From assembly GCA_033439265.1 (NCBI GenBank), contig JAVTVX010000031.1, forward strand, positions 3,705,501 to 3,769,500: a DNA stretch of 64,000 nt, read 5' to 3'. Position numbers and translations under genes: made by a program. The notes beneath the pieces were generated by a model that was given only the letters and a program-made list of their open reading frames with translations, searched no databases and had not been told where the DNA came from. Shown here piece after piece: positions 35,984 to 47,999 of this stretch (position 1 is the stretch's first letter; each line of letters begins with the position of its first letter). This DNA comes from Dillenia suffruticosa. Taxonomy: Eukaryota; Streptophyta; Magnoliopsida; Dilleniales; Dilleniaceae.

Positions 35984-38900
35984 TCTATACTATATATATA
36001 TATAATTGAGTTTTTGTCATAAAGATTGACATTTATTATGAGTTTTCTACACTATATACTAGAAGGGTTCTGGCCGCACAAGGTGCTGCCATGGCCCAGG
36101 TTTTTCTTTTCTTGTATGTGTCATAATTATTGAAAGAAAATGATAAAAGATGAAAAAAAAAAGAAAAGAACAAGAAACCCAAAAAAAAGGTGACGGGTAA
36201 AAAAATGGAAATAAAAAAAGAAGCAAAAAAAATGAAGGGCAAAGGGTGAAAAAAAAAAGAAGTAAAAAAAAAAAGAAGAAGAAACCCCACCCAAAAATAG
36301 AGGGAATAGTAGCCAACTGTTCCCATCTGAGTTGGCATTCCCTCCCACTCCCCCCTCCCCCCTCCCGCAGAGTGAAGGGTGGAAAAAAAATAAAAAAGGA
36401 AAAGGAGAAACCAAAAAAAAAAAGAAATAACAAACTAATAACAGTGGAACAAAAAAAAAACGGTGAAAGGTGAAAAAAAGAAGTAAAAAAAAGAAGAAGA
36501 AACCCAAAAAAAAAGTAAAAAAAAATGTAGAGTTAAAAAAAAGAAGTAAAAACAAGAAACAAAAAGAAGGGAAAATGTGTAAAAAAAAAACAAAAACAAA
36601 AACAAAAGTAGCAAACAGGTAATAGTAGAACTAAAAAAAAAGAAGTGAAAAAAAAAAAAAGAAATCCAAAGGGTAAAAAAAGAAAGTTAAAAAGAAGAAG
36701 AAGAAGAAGAAGAAACCAAAAAAAAAGAAAAAAATGGAAAAAAGGAAAAAAGGGATTGGAAAAGGGTGAGAAAAAAAAGAAGAAAAAAAGGGCAAATGGG
36801 TGAAAAAAAAAAGATGAAACACCAAAAAAAGAGAAAAAAAAATGGGGAATGGTAACCCACTGTTCCCATCCTAGGTGGCACTCCCAAAGTACTCCCTCTC
36901 CCCGAAGAAGAAACCCCTAAAAAAAAGGGAACAATATCCAACTATTTTCATCCGAGTTGGCATCCCTCCCACTCCCCCCTCCCCCAAGAGTGAAGGGTGG
37001 AAAAAGAATAAAAATAAAAAGAAGAAACCAAAAAAAAGAAGTAAAGAAAAAAAAGAATAGTAACAAATTGGTAATAGTGGAACAAAAAAAATGAGTGAGA
37101 AAAAAAAGATAAAAAGTTAAAAAAAAAAAGTTAAAAAGAAGAAGAAGAAGAAACCCAAAAAAAGTATAAAAAAAGAAGGGTGTAGGGTGAAAAAAAAAAG
37201 AATAAGCAAAAAGAAGGGTAAATAGATAAAAAAAGAAGTAAAAAAAAAACAAAAGTAGCAAACCAGCAATAGTGGAACCCAAAAAAAATGAGTGAAAAAA
37301 AAGAATGGCGAAAGGTAAAAAAAAATAAACAAAAAAATAAGAAGAAAAAGAAAATACCCAAAAAAAGTAAAAAAAAAATGTTCCTGTCCTAGGTGGCACT
37401 CCCAAAGTACTCCACCTCCTTGAAGAAGAAACCCCTAAAAAAAAGGAGGAAATAGTATCCAACTATTTCCATCTAATGTGGCATTCCTTCCCACTCCCCC
37501 TCCCTGGCACTCCCCCCTCCCACACGAGTGAAGGGTTAAAAAAAAAGTAAAAAATGAAAAGAAGAAACCAAAAAAAAAAACATAAGTAAAGAAAAAAAGA
37601 ACAATAATAAACCGATAATAGTGAAACAAAAAAACGACTGAAAAAAAAGAAGGGTGAATGGTGAAAAAAAAAAGAAGAAGAAATCCAAAAAAAATTAAAA
37701 ATTAAAGAAAAGAAGAAGAAGAAGAAGAAGAAGAAGAAGAAGAAGGGTGTAGGGTGAAAAAAAAAGAATAAGCGAAAAGAAGGGTAAATGGATAAAAAAA
37801 GATGTAAAAAAAAAAACAAAAGTAGCAAAACAGTAACAATGGAACCCAAAAAAATGAGTGAAAAAGGGGCAAAAGGTGAAAAAAAAAGAAGTAAAAAAAT
37901 TAGAAGAAGAAGAAACCCAAAAAAGTAAAAAATGTTTCCGTCCTAGGTGGCACTCCTAAAGTACTCCCTCTCCCCGAAGAAGAAACCATTAAAAAAAATA
38001 GAAATTGTATCCAACTGTTTCCATCCGAGATGGCATTCCCTCCCACTCCCGCTCCCCACAAGTGAAAGGTGAGAAAATAAAAGTAAAAAATGAAAAGAAG
38101 AAACCAAAAAAAAAAAGAAGTAAAGAAAAAAAGAACAGTAACAAACGGGTAACAGTGAAACAAACAGATGAGTGAAAAAAAGAAATTAAAAAAAAAGAAG
38201 AAGAAAAAGAAACCCAAAAAAAAGTAAAAAAAAAAAAGGAAGGGTGTAAGGTGAAAAAAAAAAAGAAGTAAAAAAAAGAATAAGCAAAAAGAAGAGTAAA
38301 TGGATAAAAAAAAGCAAAAGTAGCAAATCAGTAATAGTGGAATCCAAAAAATAGTAAAAAAAATAAGCGCAAAGGGTAAAAAAAAGAAGTTAAAAAAAAA
38401 GAGGAGCAAGAAGAAGAAATCCAAAAAAACTAAAAAGAAAAAAAGAAAAAAAGAAAAAAGGGAAGTGGAAAAAAAAGGCAAATAGGTGGAAAAAAAGAAG
38501 TAAAAAAATGATGAAGAAATACAAAAAAGAAAAGAGAAAAAAAAAAGAAGGGGAACAGCAGCACACTGTTCCCATCCGATGTGACATTCCCAAAGCACTC
38601 CCCCTCCCCACAAGGCACGGCCTTGGCCCAGGTTTTTTTTTTTCTTTTTCTTGTGTGCATTATAATTATTGAAAGAAAATGGTGAAAAGTGAAAAAAAAA
38701 TAAAAAAGAAAAAGAAGAAACAAAAAAAAAAAGTAGTAAAAAAAGGGAATAGCAAGAAACGGGTACCAAGGGAACCTCAAAAAAATGAGTGAAAAAAAAA
38801 GGTGAATGGTGAAAAAAAAGTTAAAAAAAAAAAACAAGAAGAAGAAGAAGAAGAAACCCAAAAAAAGTAAAAAATAAAAATAAAACAAAACGGAAGGGTG

Positions 38901-39020
38901 AAGGGTGAAAAAAAAAAGTAAAAAAAAAAAAGAAAAAAACAAAACGATAAAGGATGAAAAAAAAAGGAACAGTAGCAAACTGTTCCCATCCAAGGTGGCA
39001 ATTGCTCCCACCTCCCCCTC

Positions 39021-39230
39021 CTCACTTGTTTTTTTTAAAAAAAAAATCAATAGTATATAGCTGTACATGCACATAGTTTTTTTATTGGATGGTGTTTTAA
39101 TAAATTAGACAATCAAAAAATATCTAAAAAAAGGAAATGACTCGATAAAAACCAAATTGCACCAAGAGGATCAAGAGGAGGAGGCACTTCCAAAGAGAGT
39201 TGTGAAAATAATGAAACCATAAAAAAAGAA
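39021..39230 (+). repeat. non-purine 200-bp segment, copy 1
   Basis: Contains AGCTGTACATGCACATAG, TTAGACAATCAAAAA, GGAAATGACT, ACCAAATTGCACCAAGAGG and TTCCAAAGAGAGTTG. It is repeated at 41695-41895 within the purine array, so it is part of the higher-order unit rather than a separate insertion. Confidence 0.8.
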
Positions 39231-41694
39231 GTGAAAAAAAGCAAAGAGAGGATAAGAGATAGATTAATAAGGAAAAAATGGTGAAGGAAGAAAAAAAAAG
39301 AAGTAAAAGAGAAAAACAAAAGGAATAGTAGCAAACCGATAACATGGAATCCGAAAAAACGAGTGAAAAAAAAGGGTGAACGATGGAAAAAAAGAGAAGT
39401 AAAATTAAAAAAAAAAAAGAAGAATAAGAAGAGACACAAAAGATGTAAAAAAAAAAAAAAAAAAAAAAAAGTGAATGGTGGGGAAAAAAAGAAGCAAAAA
39501 AAAAAAAGAAACAAAAAAGGAAGTAAAAAAAGGAATAATAGCAAACCAGTAATAATGGAACCCAAAAGAAAAAGAGTAAAAAAATGTTGGAGGGTGAAAA
39601 AAAAAGTAAAAAAAAAACAAAAAAAATAAGGGTGAAGAGTGAAAAAAAAAGTAAAAAAATAAAGAGAAGAACAAGAAACCCAAAAAAAGTTCTTTTAAAA
39701 AAAAAAGAAGGGTGACAGGTGACGAGTGGAAAAAAAGAAGTAAAAAAAAGAAGCAAAAAAAAACGTAGGGCAAAAGGTGAAAAAAAAAACGTAAAAGAAA
39801 GGAAGAAGAAACCGTCCCAAAAAAACAGGGAATAGTAGTCAACTGTTTCCATCCGAGGTGGCTTTCCCTCCCACTACCCCCTCCCGCACGAATGAATGGT
39901 GGAAAAAAAATAAAAAAAAAAAGGGAAAAGAAGAAACCAAAAAAAGAAGTAAAAAAAAAGTAACAAACAAGTAAAGTGGAACAAAAAACAAGTGAAAAAA
40001 AAAAGAATGGCGAAAGATGAAAATAAGAAATAAACAAAGAAGAAAAGTGGAACCAATAATAGTGGAACCCAAAAAAAATGGTGGAAAAAATGAAGGGTGA
40101 AAGGTGAAACAAAAAGTAAAAAAAAAAAAAAAACCCAAAAAAAGTTTAAAAAAAATGTTTTTGTTCTGGGTGGCACTCCCAAAGTACTCCCCCTCCTTGA
40201 AGAAGAAACCCCTCAAAAAAATAGAGAGCAATATCCAACAATTTCCATCGGAGGTGGCATTCCCTTCCACTCCCCCTCCCTATGAGTGAACGGTGGAAAA
40301 AAAAGTAAAAAAGGAAAAAAAGAAACCAAAAAATAAAGTAAAGAATAAAATAACAATAACAAACAGGTAACAGTGGAACAAAAAAATAACTGAAAAAAAA
40401 AAAGAAAAGTGAAGGGTGAAAAAAACAAAAGAAGAAGAAAGCCAAAAAAATTAAAAATTAAAAAACAAGAAGAAGAAGAAGAAAAAGGGTATAGAGTAAA
40501 AAAAAAGAATAAGCAAAAAGAAGGTAAATGGATAAAAAAAAGAAGTAAAATAAAAAGCAAAAGTAACAAACGAGTAACAATAGAACCCAAAAAAAATGAG
40601 TGAAGAAAAGGCGAAAAGTGAAAAAAATAAGTAAAAAAATAAGAAGAAGAAAAAAAAACCCAAAAAAATAAAAAATGTTTCCGTCCTAGGTGGCACTCCC
40701 AAAGTACTCCCCCTCCCCGATGAAGAAACCCTTAAAAAAAAGGAAACAGTATCCAACTATTTCCATCCGAGATAGCATTTCCTCCTACTCCCCCTCCCCC
40801 ATGAGTGAAAGGAGAGAAAAAAAGTAAACAATGAAAAGAAGAAACAAAAAAAAGGAGGTAAAGAAAAAAAGAACAATAATAAATCGGTAACAGTAGAACA
40901 AAAAAAAATAAGTGAAAAAAAAAGAATGAAGGGTGAAAAAAAAAGAAGTTAAAAAGAAGAAGAAACCCAAAATAAAGTAAAAAAAAGGGAAGGGTGTAGG
41001 GTGAAAAAAAAAGATGTAAAAAAAAAGGAATAAGCAAAAAGAAGGGTAAATGGATAAAAAAAAGGAGTAAAAAAAAAGCAAAAGTATTAAATCAGTAATA
41101 GTGGAATCCAAAAAAATAGTGAAAAAAAAAAAAAAAAGAGTGAAGGGTAAAAAAAAAAAGAAGAAAAAGAAACCCAAAAAAAGTAAAACAAAAAAAACAA
41201 AAAAAAAAGGAAAAAAGGGAAGGGAAAAGGAAGGAAAAAAATGCAAATATGTGAAAAAAAAAAGAAGTCAAAAAAATGATGAAGAAATACCAAAAAAAGA
41301 GAGAAAAAAAAAAAGGGGGAACAACAACACACTATTCCCATCCGACGTGGCACTTCCCCACAATGTGCGGCCTTGGCTCAGTTTTTTTTCTTTTTCTTGT
41401 GTGCGTTATAATTATTGAAAGAAAAGATAAAGAGTGAAAAAAAAAGAAATAAAAAAGAAAAAGAAGAAACAAAAAAAAAAGTAGTAAAAAAATGGAAATA
41501 GCAGGAAACGGGTACCAGGGGAACCCAAAAAAAAAGTAGTGAAAAAAAAAAGGTGAATGGTAAAAAAAAATAAAGGGTAAAGGATGGAAAAAAAAGAAAT
41601 AAAAAAAAAGAAAGAAGAAACTCCAAAAAAAAAGGAGCAGTGGCAAACTGTTCTCGTCAAAGGTGGCAATTTCTCCCACCTTCCCCTCCCCACT

Positions 41695-41895
41695 TGTTTT
41701 TTAACAAAAAAACTTTCAATGGTATGCAACTGTACATATACATAGTGTTTTTATCGGAAGGTATTTTATTAAATTAGACAATCAAAAAGGGTCCAAAAAA
41801 AGGAAATGACTAAAAAAAAACCAAATTGTATCAAGAGACATCAAGAGAAGGAGGGACTTCCAGAAAGAGTTGCGAAAATAGTGAAACCCACAAAA
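41695..41895 (+). repeat. non-purine 200-bp segment, copy 2
   Basis: Matches 39021-39230 (AACTGTACATATACATAG, TTAGACAATCAAAAA, GGAAATGACT, AAATTGTATCAAGAGA, TTCCAGAAAGAGTTG), spaced about 2.67 kb from copy 1. Confidence 0.8.
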
Positions 41896-42693
41896 AAGAA
41901 GTGAAAAAATGCGGAGAGAGGAGAAGAGATAGATTAATAAGGAAAGAATAAAAAAAAAGAAGTAAACAGGAAAAAAAAAAGAAACAAAAAAGGGAATAAT
42001 AACAAATCGGTAACATAGAATCCAAAAAAAAAGTGAAAAAAGGAAGGGTGAAAGGTAAAAAAAAAAATTAAAATTAAAAAAAAAAAGAATAAGAAGAGAC
42101 CCAAAAAAAAGTAAAAAAAAAATGTGGTGAAGGGTGGGAAAAAAAAGAAGTGAAAAAAGGAAACAAAAAAAAGGATGTAAAAAAAAATAGCGAACCAGTA
42201 ATAGTGGAACCCAAAAGAAAATGAATGTAAAAAAGGACGAAAGGTGAAAAAAAGTAAAAAAAAAGAAAAAGAAGCAAAAAAAAAAAGAAGAATGAAGGAT
42301 GAAAAAAAGAAATAAAAAATATAAGAAGAAACCCAAAAAAAAGAAATAAAAAAGGAAACAGAAACAAATTGTTCCCATCCGAGATGGCAATCCCTTTCCC
42401 CTCCCCACTTGTTTCTTTATATATAGTTAAGAAAGATTAAGAATAAGATTATAGAAAAAAACCCCAAAGAAAGTAAAGAAGGGAAAAAAAAAAGAGGAAA
42501 CAATTATCCATTGTTCCTATCCGAGATGCTTCTCTCTCCCACTCCCCCTCCCCCCTCCCCCACTTGTTTTTTATCTTAGAAAAAGAAAGAAAGAAACCCC
42601 AAAAAAAGAGAAAAAAAAGGGAGGAAACAATGTGCTACTGTTCCCATCTGATGTGACACCCCCTTCCCACTTGTTGCTTTCTATAATAGTAAA

Positions 42694-42726
<33 letters not shown>

Positions 42727-44649
42727 TAAGAAGATTAAGATAAGATATATATATATAGAGTAATGGGTGGAAAAAATGTAAAAAAGAAAAGAAGAAATAA
42801 AAAAAAAGTAAAAAAAAAGAACAGTAACAAACCGATAATAATATAACCCAAGAAAAAGGAATGAAAAAAACGAAACGTGAAGGGTTAAAAAAAAAAGAAG
42901 AAACCCAAAAAAAGTTTAAAAAAAAAAGGAAGGGTGAAGGGCGAAAAAAAAAGAAGTAAAAAAGGGAAAAAAAAAAGGAAAAAGAAACCCCAAAAAAGAA
43001 ATAAAAAAGAGAAAATAGTAGCCAATCGATCCCATCCGAGACGTCATTCCCTCCTACTCCCCTCTCCCCACGAGTGAAGGGTGGGAGAAAAAAGCCAAAA
43101 AAAAAAAGAAACCCAAAAAAAAAGAAATAGTAGTAAACCGGTAACATGAAACCTAAAAAAAAATAAAGTGAAAAAAAAGAAGGGTGAAAGATAAAAAATA
43201 AGAAAAAAAAAAAAGAAGAAACCCAAAAAACGTAAAAAAAAAAAAAAAAAAAGGTGAATGTTGAAAAAAAAAAGAAGTAAAAAAAGGAAAAAAAGGGGTA
43301 AATGGGTGAAAAAAAGAAATAAAAAAATAGGAACAGTAGCAAATCAATAACAGTGGAACTCAAAAAAAAAGAAGGGTGAAGGGTGAAAAAAAAAAGAGAA
43401 GAAACCCAAAAAAAGTAAAAAAAAGGGGGGGGGAACAGTGAAGAGTGAAAAAAAAAGAAGTAAAAAAAAAAGAAACAAAAAAGGGGTAAATGAGTGAAAA
43501 AAAGAAGTAAAAAAAAAAGAATATTAACAAATCGGTAACTGTGGAACCCAAAATAAAAAAATAAAAAAAAAATGAAGGGTGAAGGGTGAAAAAAAAGAAG
43601 TAAAAATAAAAGAAAGAAAAAGAAACCCAAAAAAAGTAAAAAAAAAAAAAAAAAAAAAGATAAATGTGTGAAAAAAAAGTAGAAAGAAAAAGAAAAAGAA
43701 ACTCAAAAAAAGAAAAAAAAATGAGGGATGAACAATAGTGAACTGTTCACTGCTGAGGTGGCAAAGCCTCACACACCCCTCCCCTCTTGTTCTTTTCTAT
43801 TATAGTAAAATATAAAAGTAAGTTTTTATCATAAATACCGACATTTATCATAGATTTTTTTAACATATAAACAAAAAAACCACCTTTCACTTCTCCTTCT
43901 ATCCAAACGACACATGTTTCCCTATTTCTCTAAATATTGACATTTATTTTAGGTTTTTCTACATTATATATATATAATTAAGTTTTTGTCATGAATACTA
44001 ACATTTATTATGGGCTTTTCAACAAATAAATAAAGAAACATTTTATTTTACCCTGAATTTAAATCACATAGGATACTTCACTTCTCCTTCTATCCAAATG
44101 ACACATCTGTAAATATGTTTGCTTATTATTTATAATTCACTACTTTGTGTTCCAATAGTCATTATCATTTCCTTTAATCTCTTTTATTTTCGGCCATCTT
44201 TATCCTTTCATTTTTTTAACAATCGTTAGCTTTTCATTTTTTATTTCTCACTCTTTTTCTCAAATTATATTTCCTTGTTTCTCTATTTCTCCTCACATTC
44301 TTTATTTCTCCTCAACAAGATCTATCTATGAGAGAAATAACTACCAACCCACTATGCATCGCGTATAAAAATTATTTTATATACACACACACACATATCT
44401 TATTTCCACTATTTATTTCCTTCTATCTCTCTAACTTAATACCAATATAACAAAAAATTACATATGATTATATATTAACTTTCTCCATTATCTAGAATAA
44501 AATTATATATGATTATATATATACATCTTCTTTCCACTATTTATTCTCCTCTATCATATATTTTTATGATTATATATTAGATATGATGTGATTACTATTA
44601 TTTACTTTTATTTTATTAATTTATTTCATTGTAAATATTAGATTTAAAT

Positions 44650-45010
44650 TTGAATTGGATGTTGAAAATGAGAATGGAAAGATTATTATGGTACTTTTTG
44701 ATGATACTACTGCTCAATAATTGAAATAAATGTTAGAATTTTAGTTTCTATCAAAGACAAAATAAGAAAAAAATTAGTTTTGATTAAAATATTCCATATA
44801 TATATATTGTTTTGATTAAAATTTTTAATAATTTAATAATATATTTATATCATATTTTTACTTTTAATCAATGAATATTGGCATTTAATTTAATAAATAT
44901 TTTAAAGGAAAACGATGAAAAATCTTTTCTTCCGGACTATATCAAAAACATTATAGGGTCTGAGCGTAGCTTTCAAATGCAACCAAATACCATTTATAAA
45001 TGATGGGAAA
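44650..45010 (+). pseudogene. Helitron-associated RPA-like (OB-fold) coding remnant
   Basis: 44655-44719 reads LDVENENGKIIMVLFDDTTAQ-stop in outline (LDVENENGK, IIMVLFDDTTAQ), matching the 'V.D.TG...F.LFD..A' signature of the C-terminal OB fold of replication protein A. 44906-44999 gives ENDEKSFLPDYIKNIIGSER and SFQMQPN, matching 'LP..L..L(I/V)GK..F.(I/V)'. RPA-like genes are often carried by plant Helitrons. The two pieces are separated by AT-rich DNA with stops. Confidence 0.42.
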
Positions 45011-45118
45011 TGTCAAGAAAAAGAGAGAGATGAATGAGGTAATATTCTACCAATATAAAAGTTTATTATCTATATATATATTTTATTTATAAATATATAT
45101 TTATGTTCTTTAAATTCT

Positions 45119-45316
45119 TTGATTGATAAAAAAGATTTTCCTTTTATAGACTTTCTTCATGATGATTATGATTCAAAGTTATCAAAACGGTTAGATAATG
45201 AAAATATTTTGGTTCGTACATTTAATAAATCAAGAGAGAAGAAGAGAAGATTGTTGAGGTATGATTTTTGGTCTAGTCATAATCCTATTATGCTAGATTT
45301 TTCATTTTTATTATAG
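45119..45316 (+). pseudogene. short unrecognised frame in the Helitron-like region
   Basis: A 65-codon frame reading MIDKKDFPFIDFLHDDYDSK, then LDNENILVRTFNKSREKKRRLL. It looks coding-like (charged, low AT-codon bias) rather than random, and lies between the RPA-like remnant and a duplicated coding-like block. No family recognised. Confidence 0.25.
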
Positions 45317-45449
45317 TTCTCCATATACTACAAATAAATATTTAAAATAATCATAGGTTAATTTTAAATTTTGGAATATGATTATTTAATAATAATAATT
45401 TGAATATTTAAAATTATATTGATATAAATTTTTTTATATTTTCCATTAG

Positions 45450-46210
45450 AAACGAAAATGATGGGTATAGTTTTGACCATACTCAACTTGGTTAATAAAT
45501 ATCAGTGGATATGTTGAAAAATAATAAACCCGATATTGGAGAAAAAAATTACATCCCGCAATTTAAAATAGCCAATTGTTTTTTTTATAAATAATGAAAT
45601 ATTTTTACAATTCAAACATCCACTTAATAACATTAAATTAAACTTAATTGAATATTTAAAAATTATTATAATTTTATTTCATTCATCGAAAATTATTTCT
45701 TTTAAAAATCAATTATTTATCTTAATATATTTGTCTTAATTATAATTTTTATGTTAATATTATGTTACACTTTTAAAATATCTTTTACAGATAATAGAAT
45801 TAATCATACACTCATTTATTTTCGTTTAATAATATTAATAATGCACTTACTCTATTATGCATTTAATAATATCAAATAAAATTTAATTAAATATTTTTAC
45901 AATTTTACTATCCTATTATGTTAGATTATTCATTTTTATTATGATTCTCCATAGACTATGATTTAAAATAATCATATTTTAATTTTATGATTTGGAGAAT
46001 GATTATTTAATAATATTAATTCTATATTTTTAAAATTGTATTGATATAAAGTTTTTAATATTTTCCAACAGAAATAAAGATGATGAGTATACTTTTGATA
46101 AGACTCAGCTTGGTAAAGAAATATCAATTGATATGTTGAAAAATAATGAATCCGACATTGGACAAAAAATCACATCTCTCGATTTAAAATGGCCAACTGT
46201 TTTTTTTTTC
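45450..46210 (+). repeat. ~620-bp duplication with a coding-like block in each copy
   Basis: Copy 1 (from about 45450) and copy 2 (from about 46070) share GAAA..GATGATGAGTATA and the translation FDKTQLGKEISIDMLKNN in copy 2 against FDHTQLG-stop-stop-ISVDMLKNN in copy 1. Copy 2 stays open for 45 codons (NKDDEYTF, ESDIGQKITSLDLKWPTV). Intervening AT-rich DNA (45300-45450, 45930-46070) is also duplicated (ATTTTTCATTTTTATTAT). The product is unknown; possibly the tail of the Helitron RPA-like protein. Confidence 0.6.
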
Positions 46211-46419
46211 TTTTTATGAATAGTTTGTTTCAATTAGTTGTACTTAAGTCATTTTACAATGTTTTGTTTGTTTATAATAAATAAATCTTTATTTTTAACT
46301 TCTTTTTTTTTTCTATTCTAAACTTATCATAAAGGTTTTAAATTTTGAAATTGTATAAAAAATATTAAAAATTTAAATTTAAATTTCTTACATACAAAAA
46401 TCAAATTTATATATATAAT

Positions 46420-46452
46420 TAATAATGCATCGCACGGGCTTAAACTATCAGT
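46420..46452 (+). other. decayed Helitron-like 3' end
   Basis: AATAATGCATCGCACGGG then CTTAAACTATCAGT. In intact plant Helitrons the left arm would be CCCGTGC and the end CTAGT. A similar word, CCCACTATGCATCGCG, occurs at 44350-44366. Confidence 0.4.
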
Positions 46453-46759
46453 AATATAACAAAATTGGCTATATATATACACCAATATTTAAACCAATAC
46501 TATTAAATATTTTTTTTTTATGTTCATTTCTTTAAGCATTAGAAAGAGATTCGGAAAAAAAAAAACACACACACACGCGCAAGAAGAATTTTACAATTTT
46601 ACGACAACATATATACAGCTTGATGTATTACATGGTAGTTTTTATAACTTTCATTTAGATAAGCAAATAATAAGTTCTGTCATTACTTATCTATGAATAT
46701 GAGTTTTAGAGTAAAAAAAAATTTAAAAAAAAAAAAAAAATCTTAATGCTACAACTTTA

Positions 46760-47043
46760 TATTTCCAGCATCGTGATACCAAATGTCATCAAGTGGATTG
46801 TCTTTGAAAAAAATGAAAAAAGCAACAATTGGGAATTAACTAATTGTAGTGATATGGGGAATTGGATTCCAGCGAACATGGGAAGAGATACATTATATAA
46901 AGGGTAGGTGGGGGCCAAAAAGTAGCAAGGCTTGGGAACTTTTAACATGACATGCACTCCATCTAACCTCTACACCATCCTCATTTTGATTTAATTAATT
47001 AATAAGATGCATGCATTGCCATCAAATATTCCACCCCGGAAAA

Positions 47044-47110
<67 letters not shown>

Positions 47111-47300
47111 GATGGATGATAAAAGAGCCGGCGAGTGGGGAAAGAGGATCACGAGACGAGCACTTGATGCTGACCTATAAAAAATGGACCGTTGAGAACA
47201 ATAAACAAACAAGAAAAAGGAACGGTCCAAAATGTGTCTGGGTATCATTCTCTCCCATGTCCCACCCACCTCCTTATCATTAGACGACGCTTTTCCATTT
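46760..47300 (+). promoter_or_regulatory. non-repetitive region with a TATA box, possible distal promoter of the subtilase gene
   Basis: A clean ATTATATAAAGGG lies at about 46892. It is 1.4 kb before the subtilase ATG, so it would need a long or spliced leader; no leader intron could be proved. The (CT)n tract at 47047-47108 follows. Confidence 0.25.
47047..47108 (+). repeat. (CT)n microsatellite
   Basis: About 31 CT units. Frames through it (poly-Leu/Ser, poly-Arg/Glu) are artefacts. Confidence 0.95.
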
Positions 47301-47990
47301 CTTCTTTATTCTTTTCCAAAGAAGCCAAAAAAAAAAAAAAAATCATAAACATCGAGTCATTATTGAATTCCAATTTTGACACGTTTGATTATAATTATGT
47401 CATGGGTTTACTTAGAGAAAATTTAAGCACAAGAAATTTAATATTTATTTATAAAACTTAATGTTTTTATAAGAAATTTTTTTATTTTTTTAAAAAACAT
47501 AAATTAAAATATAATTAATTAATTATGATAAAATGTAATCGAGAATGAAAATTTGTGTTTAAAAATTTCAAAACAGACAGATTTAAAATAAATAAAGGTT
47601 TTTCAGATAGACAGAGTCGATCAATTTAAATATCCAGACAGATCTACAATAATATGAGTAGTGCAAAATGAACTACATAAATTTTGAATTAAATAAATTA
47701 AATTAATTTATATTGTGAATGGATTAAAAATATTTATATTAGCTATGAGGATGCATTTTGTCGGTTTAATATTATTTTTTTTATTATTTATAAACAAAGA
47801 AATGAATATTTGTCGGTTTTGTCATCGTTAAACTAACCGGTCAACCACAATTCTCGTACAAATCGGTAATAGAATAAAAACAAATAAAACGTTCACTTGA
47901 AATTTGTAGCTTTTTCTATTTCCAATCAAAAAAAAAAAAAAAGCGAAATGCGAAATCAAAACAATAAAAAACTAAGCGTTCAAATACACA
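47300..47990. other. AT-rich upstream DNA
   Basis: Poly-A run (47327-47342) and AT-rich sequence. No gene or element ends. Confidence 0.5.
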
Positions 47991-47999
47991 ATAACCAAG

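Larger units (their letters stand above)
36060..43790 (+). repeat. 7.7-kb polypurine repeat array with higher-order structure
   Basis: The plus strand is almost entirely A and G: runs of A6-A20 joined by GAAGAAG, GGGTGAAGGGTG and GAAACCC. Two anchors recur: GTAACAAACCGGTAACAGTGG-type (about 23 copies, e.g. 36425, 37058, 38135, 40350, 40877, 43527) and a C-rich block GTTCCCATCCGAGGTGGCA plus CTCCCACTCCCCCTCCCC (about 21 copies, e.g. 36319, 36862, 37460, 38570, 39843, 41335, 43025). A 50-60-bp block GGCCCAGGTTTTTC..TTATAATTATTGAAAG at 36090, 38620 and 41370 marks three higher-order repeats of about 2.5 and 2.75 kb. Within them ~510-550-bp subunits recur (36862, 37380, 37935; 40160, 40680). Long minus-strand Phe/Leu/Ser frames here are composition artefacts. 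Confidence 0.9.
35984..46452 (+). mobile_element. candidate Helitron / Helitron cluster enclosing the purine array
   Basis: 5' side: A|TCTATACTATATATATATA at 35984, the usual start of plant Helitrons (TC, after A). 3' side: GCATCGCACGGGCTTAAACTA at 46427-46447, matching the 3' part of the common plant Helitron hairpin and CTAG end, but with the left hairpin arm and final bases decayed. Two more 5'-like starts, at 43796 (TCTATTATAGTAAAATATAA) and 43958 (TCTACATTATATATATATAA), share the following phrase AAGTTTTT(G/A)TCAT(A/G)AA..GACATTTATTAT. RPA-like coding remnants lie at 44650-45000. It may be one 10.5-kb element or nested ones; this is inference. Confidence 0.4.

Noticed and set aside
36036-43772. 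Many long minus-strand reading frames (up to about 300 codons) rich in Phe, Leu, Ser and Tyr, and plus-strand Lys/Glu frames
   Set aside because: They exist only because the plus strand is nearly stop-free purine (AAA, GAA, AAG); frames overlap, show no domain and shift between repeat units.
36060-43790. CRISPR-like array of regularly spaced repeats
   Set aside because: Plant nuclear context, irregular spacing, degenerate repeats, no cas genes.
47011-47283. Frames across the (CT)n microsatellite
   Set aside because: Poly-dipeptide artefacts of the repeat.
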